Notes: generated from the letters alone by a model not told the origin. A stretch of 64,000 nt of DNA from JAOXRU01 sp965247735 (GCA_965247735.1 CBDFHN010000001.1:124001-188000); one strand, 5' to 3'. Shown: positions 52,629 to 62,024, counted from the first letter of the stretch. A program made the numbers and translations.

Positions 52629-54050
52629 ATGTCATTACAATCATATACCAAAGAATTTAGATATAATATAAAACTTTCCTTTCCTGTAATTTTAGGGATG
52701 TTAGGACATACCGTGGTATCTATAGTAGATAATATTATGGTAGGACAGTTGGGTACAACAGAACTTGCTGCCGTTTCTTTGGGTGGTAGTTTTGTGTTTA
52801 TTGCAATGTCTATTGGTATTGGTTTTTCTACAGCGATAACACCATTAATTGCGGAGGCAGATGCGCAGGGAGATCGCCAAGAAAGTAAAAATGTATTAAA
52901 ACACGGATTGGTTTTATGCACTATTCTAGGTATTGTACTATTTTTGTTGTTGCTATTGGCAAAGCCATTAATGTATGTAATGGATCAGCCAGAAGATGTG
53001 GTAGCATTGGCAATGCCTTTTTTAAACTTGGTGGCTTTTTCTCTAGTCCCTTTAATAGTTTTTCAAGCATTTAAACAGTTTTCAGATGGATTATCACAAA
53101 CAAAATATCCGATGTATGCAGTGTTGTTGGGGAATGTGGTTAATATAATACTTAATTACCTCTTTATCTTTGGAAGTTTTGGGTTCCCTAAATTAGGAAT
53201 TATTGGGGCAGCAATAGGTACTATTGTATCACGTTTTTTAATGGTAGCCATTATTTGGTGGTTGTTAAAAAGAAAAGAGGAATACAGCTTTTTTGTAAGC
53301 AATTTTAATTTTAAAACCATACACAGCAATTTTTTAAAGAAAATCATGAATCTTGGTTTTCCTTCTGCATTGCAAATGTTTTTTGAAGTCGGTATTTTTA
53401 CTGCTGCTGTTTGGCTCAGTGGAGTATTGGGCGAAAACCATCAAGCATCCAACCAAATTGCACTTAATTTATCTAGTTTAACATTTATGGTAGCTATGGG
53501 ATTTGGTGTTGCTGTAATGATACGTGTTGGAAATCAAAAAGGCCTGCATAATTTTAAAGATTTAAGAAGAATAGCACTTTCTATTTTTTTATTAACCACT
53601 CTTGTAGAGGTTGTTTTTGCGATATTATTTGTGGTTTCTAGATATTGGGTGCCAACTGTGTATTTGGACGAGAGTGATGTCTTTAAACAAGTAGATAATA
53701 TGGAGGTGATAACCATATCAGCAAAACTGTTGCTTATTGCTGCTTTTTTTCAAATTTCTGACGGAATTCAAGTAGTTGTTTTAGGAGCATTAAGAGGACT
53801 ACAGGATATGAAAATTCCAACAATAATAACCTTTATTGCGTACTGGGTTGTAGGTTTTCCAATAAGTTATTACTTGGGACTCTATACTAGTTTGGAAAGT
53901 CAAGGTATTTGGATTGGACTTCTTGCTGGACTTACCGTTTCTTCAATATTACTTTATATGCGATTTAATTATTTGACTAAAAAATTGATTGCTGAGAAAG
54001 AAGATAATGAAAGTGAAAAGATAGAAGAACGAGCCGAGAGCTTATCGTAA
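52629..54050 (+). CDS. MATE-family multidrug/metabolite efflux transporter
   Basis: The 473-residue protein has 12 hydrophobic segments and the NorM-like motif SFPVILGMLGHTVVSIVDNI near 17-36, with VGQLGTTELAAVSLGG next. MATE carriers export cationic drugs or metabolites in exchange for sodium or protons across the inner membrane. The C-terminal cytosolic tail is charged (EKEDNESEKIEERAES). It is a single gene with its own promoter box. Substrate unknown. Confidence 0.95.
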   Translation: MSLQSYTKEFRYNIKLSFPVILGMLGHTVVSIVDNIMVGQLGTTELAAVSLGGSFVFIAMSIGIGFSTAITPLIAEADAQGDRQESKNVLKHGLVLCTILGIVLFLLLLLAKPLMYVMDQPEDVVALAMPFLNLVAFSLVPLIVFQAFKQFSDGLSQTKYPMYAVLLGNVVNIILNYLFIFGSFGFPKLGIIGAAIGTIVSRFLMVAIIWWLLKRKEEYSFFVSNFNFKTIHSNFLKKIMNLGFPSALQMFFEVGIFTAAVWLSGVLGENHQASNQIALNLSSLTFMVAMGFGVAVMIRVGNQKGLHNFKDLRRIALSIFLLTTLVEVVFAILFVVSRYWVPTVYLDESDVFKQVDNMEVITISAKLLLIAAFFQISDGIQVVVLGALRGLQDMKIPTIITFIAYWVVGFPISYYLGLYTSLESQGIWIGLLAGLTVSSILLYMRFNYLTKKLIAEKEDNESEKIEERAESLS

Positions 54051-54152
54051 ATAGATAAAAAGTTAAGTGTTTTAATCTTGAGTTATACATTTACAATTCA
54101 ATAGTAAGCATTAAAAATAATAAATAAACAATATTAAATATTCAATTAGAAA

Positions 54153-54380
54153 ATGGAGCTTCCAAAATTTATATTAGGCGACAATACAGATCATCCCAAT
54201 GCTATATTTGTGATTCATACCGAATTTCCAAGGTTTATTATCAATTTGGAAGATGATGAAATAGAATGGTTAGAAGATTTTGATAAAGAAGATCAAAAAG
54301 AGCTAACTGCCGAAACAGAAAACATGATTAAAGCAGCTTCTGAGTTTTATGATAGAGAGGTAAGTAGATATAACGATTAG
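54153..54380 (+). CDS. small acidic conserved protein
   Basis: The 75-residue protein has a strand-rich first half (PKFILGDNTDHPNAIFVIHT, FPRFIINLEDDEIEWLED) and an acidic helical second half. Small proteins of this kind are widespread in Flavobacteriia beside PAP2-phosphatase genes. There is no signal peptide or motif of known activity. One base separates its stop from the ATG of the PAP2 gene, so the two are co-translated. Confidence 0.82.
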   Translation: MELPKFILGDNTDHPNAIFVIHTEFPRFIINLEDDEIEWLEDFDKEDQKELTAETENMIKAASEFYDREVSRYND

Positions 54381-54381
54381 C

Positions 54382-54954
54382 ATGGAAGATCTAATACAAT
54401 ACGATAAAGAGCTGTTTTTGTTCCTTAATAAATTGGGAACTACAGATTGGGATGCATTCTGGATGTTTATGACCAATAAAGTCAATTCTATTCCTTTGTA
54501 TGTAATGCTCTTATTTTTTTCTGTAAAACAATTTAAGTGGAAAGGAACTTTGGTTATCGTATTGTGTATTGCTGCTTTAATTGGACTTACAGACCAGTTG
54601 GCAAATGCGTTTAAATATGGTTTTGAACGATTGCGACCATGTCATGACGAATCTATAAATATGCTAATGCGCTTGGTAAAACCATACTGTGGTGGCAAAT
54701 TTGGATATTTCTCTGCACATGCAGCCAATTCTTTTGCTGTTGCTACTTTTTTTAGTTTAGTGTTTAAAAACTACCTAAAATGGTTGGCTCCTGTATTAGT
54801 TATTTGGGCGCTAATAGTAGCCTATAGTAGAATCTATATTGGAGTACATTTTCCACTAGATGTGTGTACTGGTATTGCTATTGGTTTGCTAAATGGATGG
54901 TTATTTTTTGGAATTAGAGGCTATGCTATGAAACGGTTTCAGTTAAATAGCTAG
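54382..54954 (+). CDS. PAP2-family membrane phosphatase
   Basis: The 190-residue inner-membrane enzyme has about five or six helices. The three phosphatase motifs are KYGFERLRPC near 75-84, SAHAANS near 113-119 and SRIYIGVHFPLDV near 150-162, with the catalytic histidines. Substrates in this family include undecaprenyl pyrophosphate and phosphatidic acid derivatives. It could recycle undecaprenyl phosphate for envelope synthesis, but lipid specificity is not visible. It shares an operon with the small acidic protein. Confidence 0.94.
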   Translation: MEDLIQYDKELFLFLNKLGTTDWDAFWMFMTNKVNSIPLYVMLLFFSVKQFKWKGTLVIVLCIAALIGLTDQLANAFKYGFERLRPCHDESINMLMRLVKPYCGGKFGYFSAHAANSFAVATFFSLVFKNYLKWLAPVLVIWALIVAYSRIYIGVHFPLDVCTGIAIGLLNGWLFFGIRGYAMKRFQLNS

Positions 54955-54968
54955 ACAAACCTATTGTT

Positions 54969-55018
54969 AAGCTGAATTTCAAGGGAATAATTATTTACCT
55001 TGAAATTCAGCTTTTTTT
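54969..55018. terminator. bidirectional terminator
   Basis: A perfect 16-bp stem (54969-54984 with 54998-55013) starts AAGCTGAATTTC. T run on the right and A-rich on the left serve the PAP2 operon and the convergent DinB gene. Confidence 0.9.
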
Positions 55019-55487
55019 AATCCCAAATAAGAGGTCTTTCTACGTTTGCAGTTCTTAAATAATCCAATAATTGTCCAGTATGTACTGCTTCATGATAAGC
55101 TATTCTGTTGAGGTAATCGCCTAGTTTTTTTACTTGATTTACTTCCTTTCTATCTATGGTAATGGTTGCTAAATTTTCTGATGATAAATTTGTTATCATA
55201 TTTATAAAAGCTTCTCGGTAGGGTTTTGCTATAGTCAATTCATTTTCAATGTCTGTATATGGAAGGTTTTTCCAAGGAGAGCTATAATCACCAAGATTAC
55301 CTCTGTTTTCAATTATTTTATGAAAAAGGTGCTCACTTTCCAATACATGTCGGATCATTTCAATACTAGAAAGCGCATTGTTGTCTGGCTTCCAATGGAG
55401 TTGATCGTTAGGAATATTGGTCCATAGTTTTATGCTTCTCCTTCTAATTTCGGAAAAGTTAAGTAGTATAATTTCAATACTGTTCAT
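55017..55487 (-). CDS. DinB-family protein
   Basis: The 156-residue four-helix bundle has the DinB/DUF664 metal-binding histidines in MIRHVLESEHLF near 45-56 and YHEAVHTGQLLDYL near 131-144. The motif HWKPDNNALSSIEMI (31-45) is typical. DinB-like proteins often act as thiol-dependent transferases or have stress roles. It begins four bases after the stop of the ArsR-type regulator, so it is probably controlled by it. Confidence 0.9.
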   Translation of the reverse strand: MNSIEIILLNFSEIRRRSIKLWTNIPNDQLHWKPDNNALSSIEMIRHVLESEHLFHKIIENRGNLGDYSSPWKNLPYTDIENELTIAKPYREAFINMITNLSSENLATITIDRKEVNQVKKLGDYLNRIAYHEAVHTGQLLDYLRTANVERPLIWD

Positions 55488-55491
55488 TGTG

Positions 55492-56184
55492 TTAGATGTC
55501 TATATTTAGTTGTGTTTTAAAAGCGGTTTTACCCTTTGTAGTGATAATTAACTCTCTGGAATTTTTCACTTTTCTTAACCAGTCTTTTTTAAGCATTTCT
55601 GATAATAAAGCTGCGCCTAGTGCTCCAGCAAGATGATGTTTTCTTTCGCTCCAATCTAAACATTGATGGGCAAAAGATCGTTTTTGTTTTTGTAGCTCTT
55701 CAACTTTAATACCGTTACTAGCAAACCATTCTTTGCCTTTTGTGCTAACTTGGTATGTTTTTGCATTTATAGTTAAAATATCGGTATTAATTAAGGCAGT
55801 AATAATAGCAACACCTAGCTTACCAGCAGTATGGTCATAGCAGGTTCTTGCATATTTAACTCCAGATGTGATTGCTAGGACTTCTTTTTTAAGTTTATCA
55901 TTAGGAGTAACAATTAGACTAGCCATAGTTTCAATGGCCTGAGCTACATTTTCATTTGCAAATCTAAAATACCGATGCCTACCTTGTTTTTCTACCACGA
56001 GTATATTGGCAGTTTTTAACTTAGCTAAATGATTACTTGCAGCTTGTGTAGAAATATTAGCACATACAGCCAATTCAGTTGCAGTATATGCTCTACCATC
56101 TAATAAGTTCCATAACATTAATGCTCTGGATTTATCACCAACCAAACTTGCAATATGACTGAATTCGTTTTCTAATGCCTCCAT
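55492..56184 (-). CDS. ArsR-type winged-helix regulator with C-terminal domain
   Basis: The 230-residue protein has a winged helix-turn-helix (about 8-80) with ALMLWNLLDGRAYTATELA and NISTQAASNHLAKLKTANI. A C-terminal part of about 140 residues (CYDHTAGKLGVAIITALI and further) is the extension seen in a larger ArsR subgroup; it has a cysteine and several histidines, but ligand is unclear. It is the first gene of a two-gene operon with DinB. It likely represses its own promoter and responds to a small molecule or redox cue. Confidence 0.9.
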   Translation of the reverse strand: MEALENEFSHIASLVGDKSRALMLWNLLDGRAYTATELAVCANISTQAASNHLAKLKTANILVVEKQGRHRYFRFANENVAQAIETMASLIVTPNDKLKKEVLAITSGVKYARTCYDHTAGKLGVAIITALINTDILTINAKTYQVSTKGKEWFASNGIKVEELQKQKRSFAHQCLDWSERKHHLAGALGAALLSEMLKKDWLRKVKNSRELIITTKGKTAFKTQLNIDI

Positions 56185-56282
56185 TGTTATGCTAATTTAC
56201 TTAAAAATAAAATCAAAAGGTAATTGTTAAGGAGATGTACTGTGTTTAACCAGTTAAACAAATAAACGATTTAACCATTATA

Positions 56283-56678
56283 CTAATCATACATTCCCTT
56301 AGTCCAATTTTCAGAAATTACTTTTCCTTTTTCATAATCATCTACTACAAGAATTAATTGATTGTCATGATCACTATATAAAACCTCTATATTGATACCA
56401 GCTTCTTCAATTTTTCGAGTGAATTTGCCCAATTGCCCTGGAATATCTTGTTTTAAGCGTTGTATCAGCACATTATTGATTTTGTTTACGCTAATTCCTT
56501 TACTTAATAAGGCATCCTTAGCAGCCTCGGCATCTTTTACTAAAAAATGAGCAATACCATTGTTAGCAGATAACCATGCGCCACCACCTTCTAAACTTAC
56601 ATTGGCGCTTGCTAATAGTTCTCCCATAGTTGCTAATGCTCCTGGAGTGTTTTCTAATTGAATTTCTAAATCTTTCAT
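56283..56678 (-). CDS. tandem ACT-domain protein
   Basis: The 131-residue protein has two ACT-like halves: LEIQLENTPGALATMGELL near 4-22 with a glycine-rich turn, and IPGQLGKFTRKIEEAGINIE near 79-98. ACT domains bind amino acids or related ligands and usually regulate an enzyme. Here the domain is free-standing. It follows the OsmC gene by two bases, so the two are co-translated. The partner enzyme is unknown. Confidence 0.9.
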   Translation of the reverse strand: MKDLEIQLENTPGALATMGELLASANVSLEGGGAWLSANNGIAHFLVKDAEAAKDALLSKGISVNKINNVLIQRLKQDIPGQLGKFTRKIEEAGINIEVLYSDHDNQLILVVDDYEKGKVISENWTKGMYD

Positions 56679-56680
56679 AT

Positions 56681-57139
56681 TTATATATTAATAGTTATTG
56701 ATGCAGTTGTACTATTTGCTAAAAAACATTGTTGATGTGCTAAATCGTGTAGTTTTTCTAATTGTTTTGAATTTGGAATAGTTGTTTCATCAAAAGTTAT
56801 TTTTGGATTTAACTCTAATGCTGTTATTGCCATATTCCCATTATTTATTTTTCCTAATTTGGCTATAGCCTTGTCGGAATATGTGGTAACTATATATCTT
56901 TTTTTTGCTGCAATTGATAAAAAAAACAGCATATGACAACTCGAAATTGCAGCAATAAAAGCTTCTTCAGGGTCTATAAGTGATGCATCAGACATAGGAG
57001 GCCTTACAATATTGGGTGAGGCTGATGCTTTAAGTTGATATCCGCCATCAAAAAGCCAGTTATGAACTCTACTATAGGTATTGTCTATAAAGTTTTCTGT
57101 TGCTTTTTTGTTCCATTTTATTTGTGCGTTATGTGTCAT
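56681..57139 (-). CDS. OsmC-family protein
   Basis: The 152-residue protein is a small OsmC/Ohr-type fold. The catalytic cysteine of OsmC is in AISSCHMLFFLS near 81-92, and the second cysteine in LAHQQCFLANST near 133-144. Such proteins reduce organic or fatty-acid hydroperoxides. Start at 57139 is supported by a TATTTTTG box at complement 57156-57163, which lies inside the longer frame that would begin at 57178. It leads a two-gene operon with the ACT protein. Confidence 0.92.
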   Translation of the reverse strand: MTHNAQIKWNKKATENFIDNTYSRVHNWLFDGGYQLKASASPNIVRPPMSDASLIDPEEAFIAAISSCHMLFFLSIAAKKRYIVTTYSDKAIAKLGKINNGNMAITALELNPKITFDETTIPNSKQLEKLHDLAHQQCFLANSTTASITINI

Positions 57140-57155
57140 TTGTATGATTTTAATG

Positions 57156-57163
57156 CAAAAATA
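57156..57163 (-). promoter_or_regulatory. -7 element of the OsmC-ACT operon
   Basis: TATTTTTG on the minus strand matches TAnnTTTG and is 17 bases upstream of the ATG at 57139. Confidence 0.5.
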
Positions 57164-57355
57164 AATGTTGATTGGCATTAATAGTTCAGTCTATAATGTA
57201 CTATGCATTTTTTATAGTTATTGATGGTGAGTTTATTTTTTCTGATGCTCCATTGTTAATTGTCTTAATACTTTGTACTCAAAACTCAATGCTATTTTTT
57301 TCCTGTCTAATTGTCATTTATATGATTTTGGCGTGATATTCGACTGTGATAAATC

Positions 57356-59092
57356 ATGAGTAAACAAAAAGTATCATTTATCTGGGCGGCTAAAGAGTTT
57401 ATTTGGCCTAGAAAGAAAATAGTTTTATTGGGCTTGGTTTTGATTATAATGAAATCCTTAGCAGGATTAGTCTTGCCTTATGCCACCAAGTTATTTATTG
57501 ACGATATTATTCCTAAAAAGGATATGGAAGGATTAACATTAATGTTAGTTGTTGTTGGTGCTTCAATATTAGTACAAGCACTGAGTTCTTTTTCATTAAC
57601 ACGATTGTTGAGCGTAGAAGCACAGCATCTAATTTCGTTGTTACGTGCCAAAGTACAACGAAAATTACTAACCTTACCCATTAGCTTTTTTGATAATAAT
57701 AAATCTGGAGCACTAGTATCCCGTGTAATGCGAGATGTAGAAGGTGTACGTAATCTGGTTGGTACTGGATTGGTACAGTTAATAGGAGGGAGCTTTACCG
57801 CAATATTATCATTAGTTATTTTAATAAAGATAAATGCGACCATGACGCTTTTTGTGTTAGTGCCTGTAGTGATTTTTGCTTTTATCGCCTTAAAAGCGTT
57901 TTCCTATATTAGACCAATTTTTAGAAAACGAGGAAAGATTAGTGCTGAGGTTACTGGAAGGCTAACAGAAACGTTAAATGGTGTTCGTGTTATAAAAGGA
58001 TTTAATGCTGAAGATCAGGAGAATAAAGCTTTTGAGAAAGGTGTGGAACGTTTGTTTTTGAATGTGAAAAAGAGCTTAACTGCAACAGCTATTATGACAA
58101 GTTCTTCAACTTTTCTTTTGGGGTTAGCATCTACAGGTATAATGGGGATTGGTGGATATTTTATTATGGATGGCACCATGACTTATGGTGATTTTGTATC
58201 CTTTACGCTCTTTTTAGGTTTTATGATTGCGCCAATAGTACAAATGAGTAATATTGGAAGTCAACTTACAGAAGCAATGGCTGGATTGGATAGAACCCAG
58301 GAGCTTATGAATATGGAAGAGGAAGATAATCCAGAACAACGTACAGTAAAATTAGGACCTATTACTGGAAATATTGTTTTTGATAATGTGTCTTTTGCAT
58401 ATGAGGAAAATAAAGAGGTATTACATAATGTTTCTTTTGAAGCGGCTAAAGGAAGTGTTACAGCGCTTGTAGGATCTTCGGGATCAGGAAAATCAACAAT
58501 TGCTGGTTTGGCAGCTACTTTTTTAAACCCTACAAATGGTACAGTAACTGTTGATGGCATTGATTTATCTACAGTAAATCTTAGTAGTTATAGAAGTAAC
58601 TTAGGAGTAGTACTTCAAGATGATTTCTTATATGAAGGAACAATACGAGAAAATATATTATTTCCAAGGCCAGACGCTTCTGAAGAAGAGCTATTAGCGG
58701 CTGTAAAAGGAGCTTATGTCGATGAATTTACAGATAAGTTTGATGATGGTTTAGAGACCGTAATTGGTGAACGTGGTGTAAAACTTTCAGGCGGACAACG
58801 ACAACGTATTTCAATCGCTAGAGCATTATTAGCAAATCCAAAGATTATAATTTTAGATGAAGCAACTTCTAATTTAGATACGCAGAGTGAAGCATATATT
58901 CAGGAGAGTTTAAATGTTTTGATGAAAGACAGAACCACTTTTGTTATTGCACATAGATTAAGTACTATTCAGCAAGCAGATCAAATTTTGGTGGTTGAAG
59001 ACGGAAATATCGTAGAGCGTGGTCAACACGATGATTTAATAACCAAAAAAGGCAGGTATTACGATTTGTATACCTATCAGAGCAGGATTTAG
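57356..59092 (+). CDS. MsbA-like ABC exporter (permease and ATPase fused)
   Basis: The 578-residue half-transporter has six membrane helices in the first ~310 residues and an ATPase domain after it. Walker A is GSSGSGKST near 374-382, the signature LSGGQRQRISIARALL near 480-495 and Walker B IIILDEATSNLD near 500-511. It would act as a homodimer in the inner membrane. Relatives export lipid A, drugs or peptides; none is proven here. The gene is alone between divergent OsmC and a convergent Crp-like gene, with a terminator behind it. Confidence 0.95.
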   Translation: MSKQKVSFIWAAKEFIWPRKKIVLLGLVLIIMKSLAGLVLPYATKLFIDDIIPKKDMEGLTLMLVVVGASILVQALSSFSLTRLLSVEAQHLISLLRAKVQRKLLTLPISFFDNNKSGALVSRVMRDVEGVRNLVGTGLVQLIGGSFTAILSLVILIKINATMTLFVLVPVVIFAFIALKAFSYIRPIFRKRGKISAEVTGRLTETLNGVRVIKGFNAEDQENKAFEKGVERLFLNVKKSLTATAIMTSSSTFLLGLASTGIMGIGGYFIMDGTMTYGDFVSFTLFLGFMIAPIVQMSNIGSQLTEAMAGLDRTQELMNMEEEDNPEQRTVKLGPITGNIVFDNVSFAYEENKEVLHNVSFEAAKGSVTALVGSSGSGKSTIAGLAATFLNPTNGTVTVDGIDLSTVNLSSYRSNLGVVLQDDFLYEGTIRENILFPRPDASEEELLAAVKGAYVDEFTDKFDDGLETVIGERGVKLSGGQRQRISIARALLANPKIIILDEATSNLDTQSEAYIQESLNVLMKDRTTFVIAHRLSTIQQADQILVVEDGNIVERGQHDDLITKKGRYYDLYTYQSRI

Positions 59093-59107
59093 TGTTGATA
59101 ATTAAAT

Positions 59108-59157
59108 AAAAAAGTTTCTTGTTGTCTTTAATAAAAAGGGTAATGAGAAGCTTTTTT
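59108..59157. terminator. bidirectional terminator
   Basis: AAAAAAGTTTCT (59108-59119) pairs with AGAAGCTTTTTT (59146-59157) with one G-T pair. The 26-base loop is large. It sits between two convergent genes. Confidence 0.65.
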
Positions 59158-59159
59158 GC

Positions 59160-59747
59160 TTAGCGCCTAATTTTTTCAGCAATCTCCTTTCGGATTCTAC
59201 TTAAGGAGCTATCAGTAATCCTTAAATAAGAAGCAATATGTTTTAGAGGAGCTTGCTTTACAACTTCAGGGTTTTCTTTTATAAGGGTTAAATAACGTTC
59301 TGTTGCAGTATCTGTAAAAACACTTACGGAGTGCTGCTTGTGTTGAAAAAGACTATTAGAAAGCCATGCTCGTCCCCATTCCCTAAAACTTTTAAGGCTA
59401 TGAAATAAATTTTGGAAATCTTCAAATTCTATTTTATAACAAACGGAGTCGCTTAGTACTTGTATATTTTCTTTTGTAGCTATTCTTTGAAACAATGAAG
59501 CAACTTCAATGACAATACTTCCTGAACTAAAAAAAGTGGTCGTAATATTATTTCCATTATAATCTCGAACAAAAGCATGTAATAAGCCAGATTCAACTAC
59601 TAGAAAATGATGAGCAGTTTGCCCTTCACGTAAGATGGAATCTCCTTTTTTATAACTTATTTTTTTATGAGCCCGTATTACTTCATCTAGTTCTTGTTGT
59701 GTAAACAAGGGATTTTGATAAACAGCTGCTAGTAGTTTTTTGTTCAT
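59160..59747 (-). CDS. Crp/Fnr-family regulator
   Basis: The 195-residue protein has a cyclic-nucleotide-binding-like domain (SYKKGDSILREGQTAHHFLV near 30-49) and a C-terminal helix-turn-helix (PLKHIASYLRITDSSLSRIR near 168-187). It follows the ClbS-like gene by two bases on the same transcript, so it may adjust that protein's expression. The effector is unknown. It is about 35% similar in pattern to the Crp-like protein at 50.4 kb, the same Bacteroidota subgroup. Confidence 0.92.
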   Translation of the reverse strand: MNKKLLAAVYQNPLFTQQELDEVIRAHKKISYKKGDSILREGQTAHHFLVVESGLLHAFVRDYNGNNITTTFFSSGSIVIEVASLFQRIATKENIQVLSDSVCYKIEFEDFQNLFHSLKSFREWGRAWLSNSLFQHKQHSVSVFTDTATERYLTLIKENPEVVKQAPLKHIASYLRITDSSLSRIRKEIAEKIRR

Positions 59748-59749
59748 GA

Positions 59750-60256
59750 CTAATTCTTGAAATTCTTCGTTGCTTTTTTAATCAATTTATAACCCCAGTC
59801 ATAATGACTAGATGTACTTGAAATTAAATAAGCTCCAAGTGATGTGCTTCCAGTCCAATGGTATTTTTTCTTCTCAAATAATTCTATATCACTATGGCTT
59901 TCAATTAAATTTTGAATTTTTGTATGCGATGCTTCAAGTAGTGATACAATTTTATTGAAAGGCAGTTCTTTGTATTGTTTCCTAATACTTTGATTGAGTA
60001 GGGGTGTTGTTTTCCATGTATATCCTTTTGCTGGAATTACTGGTTTTTCGCCAGCCATTCCAACGGCATACCATTCTAAAAATAACAGATGCCAATGATG
60101 AATATGTGCCAGAACATCTCTAATATTTCTGTTTAATGTGCCTTCAGGAAATTCATGAAGTGCTAAACCTTCTTTCTTTTTTATGATGGCAAGTAGTCTA
60201 TCATAATTTGTTAGACTTAACTCTTGTAATTCTTTCTTATTTATTGGTTTTGGCAT
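59750..60256 (-). CDS. ClbS/DfsB-family four-helix protein
   Basis: The 168-residue protein matches the ClbS/DfsB (DUF1706) group. Landmarks are KPINKKELQELSLTNYDRLL at the start, DVLAHIHHWHLLFLEWY near 47-63 with histidines for metal, and KGYTWKTTPLLNQ near 77-89. ClbS inactivates colibactin and protects DNA from it; most relatives have no tested function. It is the first gene of an operon with a Crp-like regulator, which suggests a stress or toxin response. Confidence 0.9.
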   Translation of the reverse strand: MPKPINKKELQELSLTNYDRLLAIIKKKEGLALHEFPEGTLNRNIRDVLAHIHHWHLLFLEWYAVGMAGEKPVIPAKGYTWKTTPLLNQSIRKQYKELPFNKIVSLLEASHTKIQNLIESHSDIELFEKKKYHWTGSTSLGAYLISSTSSHYDWGYKLIKKATKNFKN

Positions 60257-60287
60257 GTTTTATTATAGAAGCTAATTTAAAAAAAAA

Positions 60288-61460
60288 TTATTTAGAAAAC
60301 ACCCAAGTTGCTTTATGCCACAACTCTTCTAAAGGACCACGTTTATGGTTTTTTAACCACCATGTAGAAAAAATGCCCATTGCTATGGCAAGTATTGTTC
60401 CAATAAGAAAGCTATATGTAGCTCCTGTATATTGGTATAGTCCAAATCCAAACCCATAATATAGTGTTGATCCTAATATTGATTGTATAATATAGTTGGT
60501 TAAACTCATACGTCCCATAGAAGAAAATATAGCAAGTATTTTGTTAAAAACTTTTGTTTGAAACAGGAGTACAAAACCAGCAACTAATATCAGCATAAAT
60601 GCAATATTTGTATATGATGTTTCTATAGTGGCAACCGATCTTTTTATGATATCACTTGTAATATAAGAATCAATATTTTTTTGAAAGTAAAAAAGTGGAA
60701 TAAAAGCCAGAGTTGCTATAATTAATGTTTTTATCCAAAACTTTTTATTTTCAGAATTTACAACGAACAGTTTTTTTCGTCCAGCAAGCATACCAAGCAT
60801 AAATAAGGCAATAATATGAAAATACCTACCGCTTTCTGCACTCCAGTACAATACGGCCTTTTTTCCATTGGTTAAGTTTCCAATTATGGTATCAATAAAA
60901 GATGGTTCTTTTATATACTCATTCATTTTACCAAAATAAGCCCAAGATTCTGGATCTCCAATTATAGCATCTGGAGTTTGAAAAGCTTTATAAAGGTGAT
61001 ATAACTCTAATGGTTGTATTAAGAAAAAGAGCGCAATTCCAAAAACCAAAGTGTTGTTCAATTTGGTAAAAGGAATTAGAAAAATACCAATTGCAGCATA
61101 AATCGTTAAGATATCACCTTGAAAAAATGCTGAATTGACAATTCCAAAAAGAAACAATAACAGCAATCGCCAAGCAAAGGTGAGTCTAAAATCGTTTCCT
61201 TTATCTTCTTGGTTTTTAGATTGTATATAAAAGGTTAAACCAAACAATAAGGCAAAAATTGCGTAAGATTTACCAGCGAAAACAAAAAATAGCGATTTCC
61301 AGATAATTCCATCAAGATTTACCATCCATTCTGGTAAGTTTTTTGGCAAAAAATAGACATCAAAATGCTCTAGATTGTGCAGTAACATAATAGAAACAAT
61401 GGCTAGTCCGCGTAGTGCATCAACAACATGAAGCCTGTTCTTATTCTCAATTGAATTCAT
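60288..61460 (-). CDS. DUF418 membrane protein (YeiB-like)
   Basis: The 390-residue protein has about ten membrane helices. RLHVVDALRGLAIVSIMLLH (about 9-28) is the typical DUF418/YeiB start, and the C-terminal block GRMSLTNYIIQSILGSTLYY near 320-339 is diagnostic. The family is related to membrane acyltransferase-like proteins of unknown substrate. It lies 31 bases upstream of the ClbS-like gene in the same direction, so it may share its transcript. Confidence 0.93.
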   Translation of the reverse strand: MNSIENKNRLHVVDALRGLAIVSIMLLHNLEHFDVYFLPKNLPEWMVNLDGIIWKSLFFVFAGKSYAIFALLFGLTFYIQSKNQEDKGNDFRLTFAWRLLLLFLFGIVNSAFFQGDILTIYAAIGIFLIPFTKLNNTLVFGIALFFLIQPLELYHLYKAFQTPDAIIGDPESWAYFGKMNEYIKEPSFIDTIIGNLTNGKKAVLYWSAESGRYFHIIALFMLGMLAGRKKLFVVNSENKKFWIKTLIIATLAFIPLFYFQKNIDSYITSDIIKRSVATIETSYTNIAFMLILVAGFVLLFQTKVFNKILAIFSSMGRMSLTNYIIQSILGSTLYYGFGFGLYQYTGATYSFLIGTILAIAMGIFSTWWLKNHKRGPLEELWHKATWVFSK

Positions 61461-61528
61461 AAATGTGGTTTGAAATTATTTTGCTTAATGTGGATGTTTT
61501 TTAATCAGAAAATAAAAAGATAAGTAGT

Positions 61529-61813
61529 TTACAACAGTTCTTCTCCAACTACAATAGTCCAAGTATTAACTTCCCATGTACTCACAAGGCCATTTATAAT
61601 ATAGGGATCATTTTTTGCAAAATCTTCAACAATAGTCTTGTTTTCTGCTTTAAAAATTAAGAGCGCATTTTTATCAGGAGCTGTAAATGGCCCTCCAATT
61701 AATAACTGTCCTTTTTTCTTGGCTTCCATAACATGTTTTAAATGTAGTTTTCGAAAAGGAAGTTTTTTTTCTGCGTAGTCTGGTATTGTTATATAGGTTA
61801 GTGCGTAGTACAT
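61529..61813 (-). CDS. YciI-like protein
   Basis: The 94-residue protein has a ferredoxin-like fold of the YciI family: YYALTYI, RKLHLKHVMEAKKKGQLLIG and GGPFTAPDKNALLIFKAEN in order. The conserved histidine-aspartate pair is seen only in part (HLKHV). The start at 61813 is preferred since the upstream extension (to 61855) is not part of the family. No activity is proven for the family. Confidence 0.88.
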   Translation of the reverse strand: MYYALTYITIPDYAEKKLPFRKLHLKHVMEAKKKGQLLIGGPFTAPDKNALLIFKAENKTIVEDFAKNDPYIINGLVSTWEVNTWTIVVGEELL

Positions 61814-61865
61814 TCTTTTTTTTACTAATGTAATATTTATTAACTGTTTTCCCAATTCTGTATTG

Positions 61866-62024
61866 TTAATAATAACTTGTTTTGCTTCTATGATAGGTCA
61901 ATTGTATTACTGGAAAAACTCCGATAAGAAGGTTGAGGTTAATATGTATAAATGCAGGTAGTTGGCATAGGTTAACAATAAGGTACAGTATTCCTGTCGC
62001 AATTGCGATATGTTTTAATTTCAT
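61866..62024 (-). CDS. small membrane protein
   Basis: The 52-residue protein begins at ATG 62024 with MKLKHIAIATGILYLIVNLC and has two hydrophobic segments (about 5-20 and 24-42), ending in basic residues (TYHRSKTSYY). No family was recognised. A longer frame to 62159 has low coding likelihood. It lies between the YciI and AraC genes in the same direction. Confidence 0.45.
   Translation of the reverse strand: MKLKHIAIATGILYLIVNLCQLPAFIHINLNLLIGVFPVIQLTYHRSKTSYY

Noticed and set aside
57140..57178. Longer N-terminus for the OsmC protein
   Set aside because: A consensus -7 box lies inside it at complement 57156-57163, and family homology starts at 57139.
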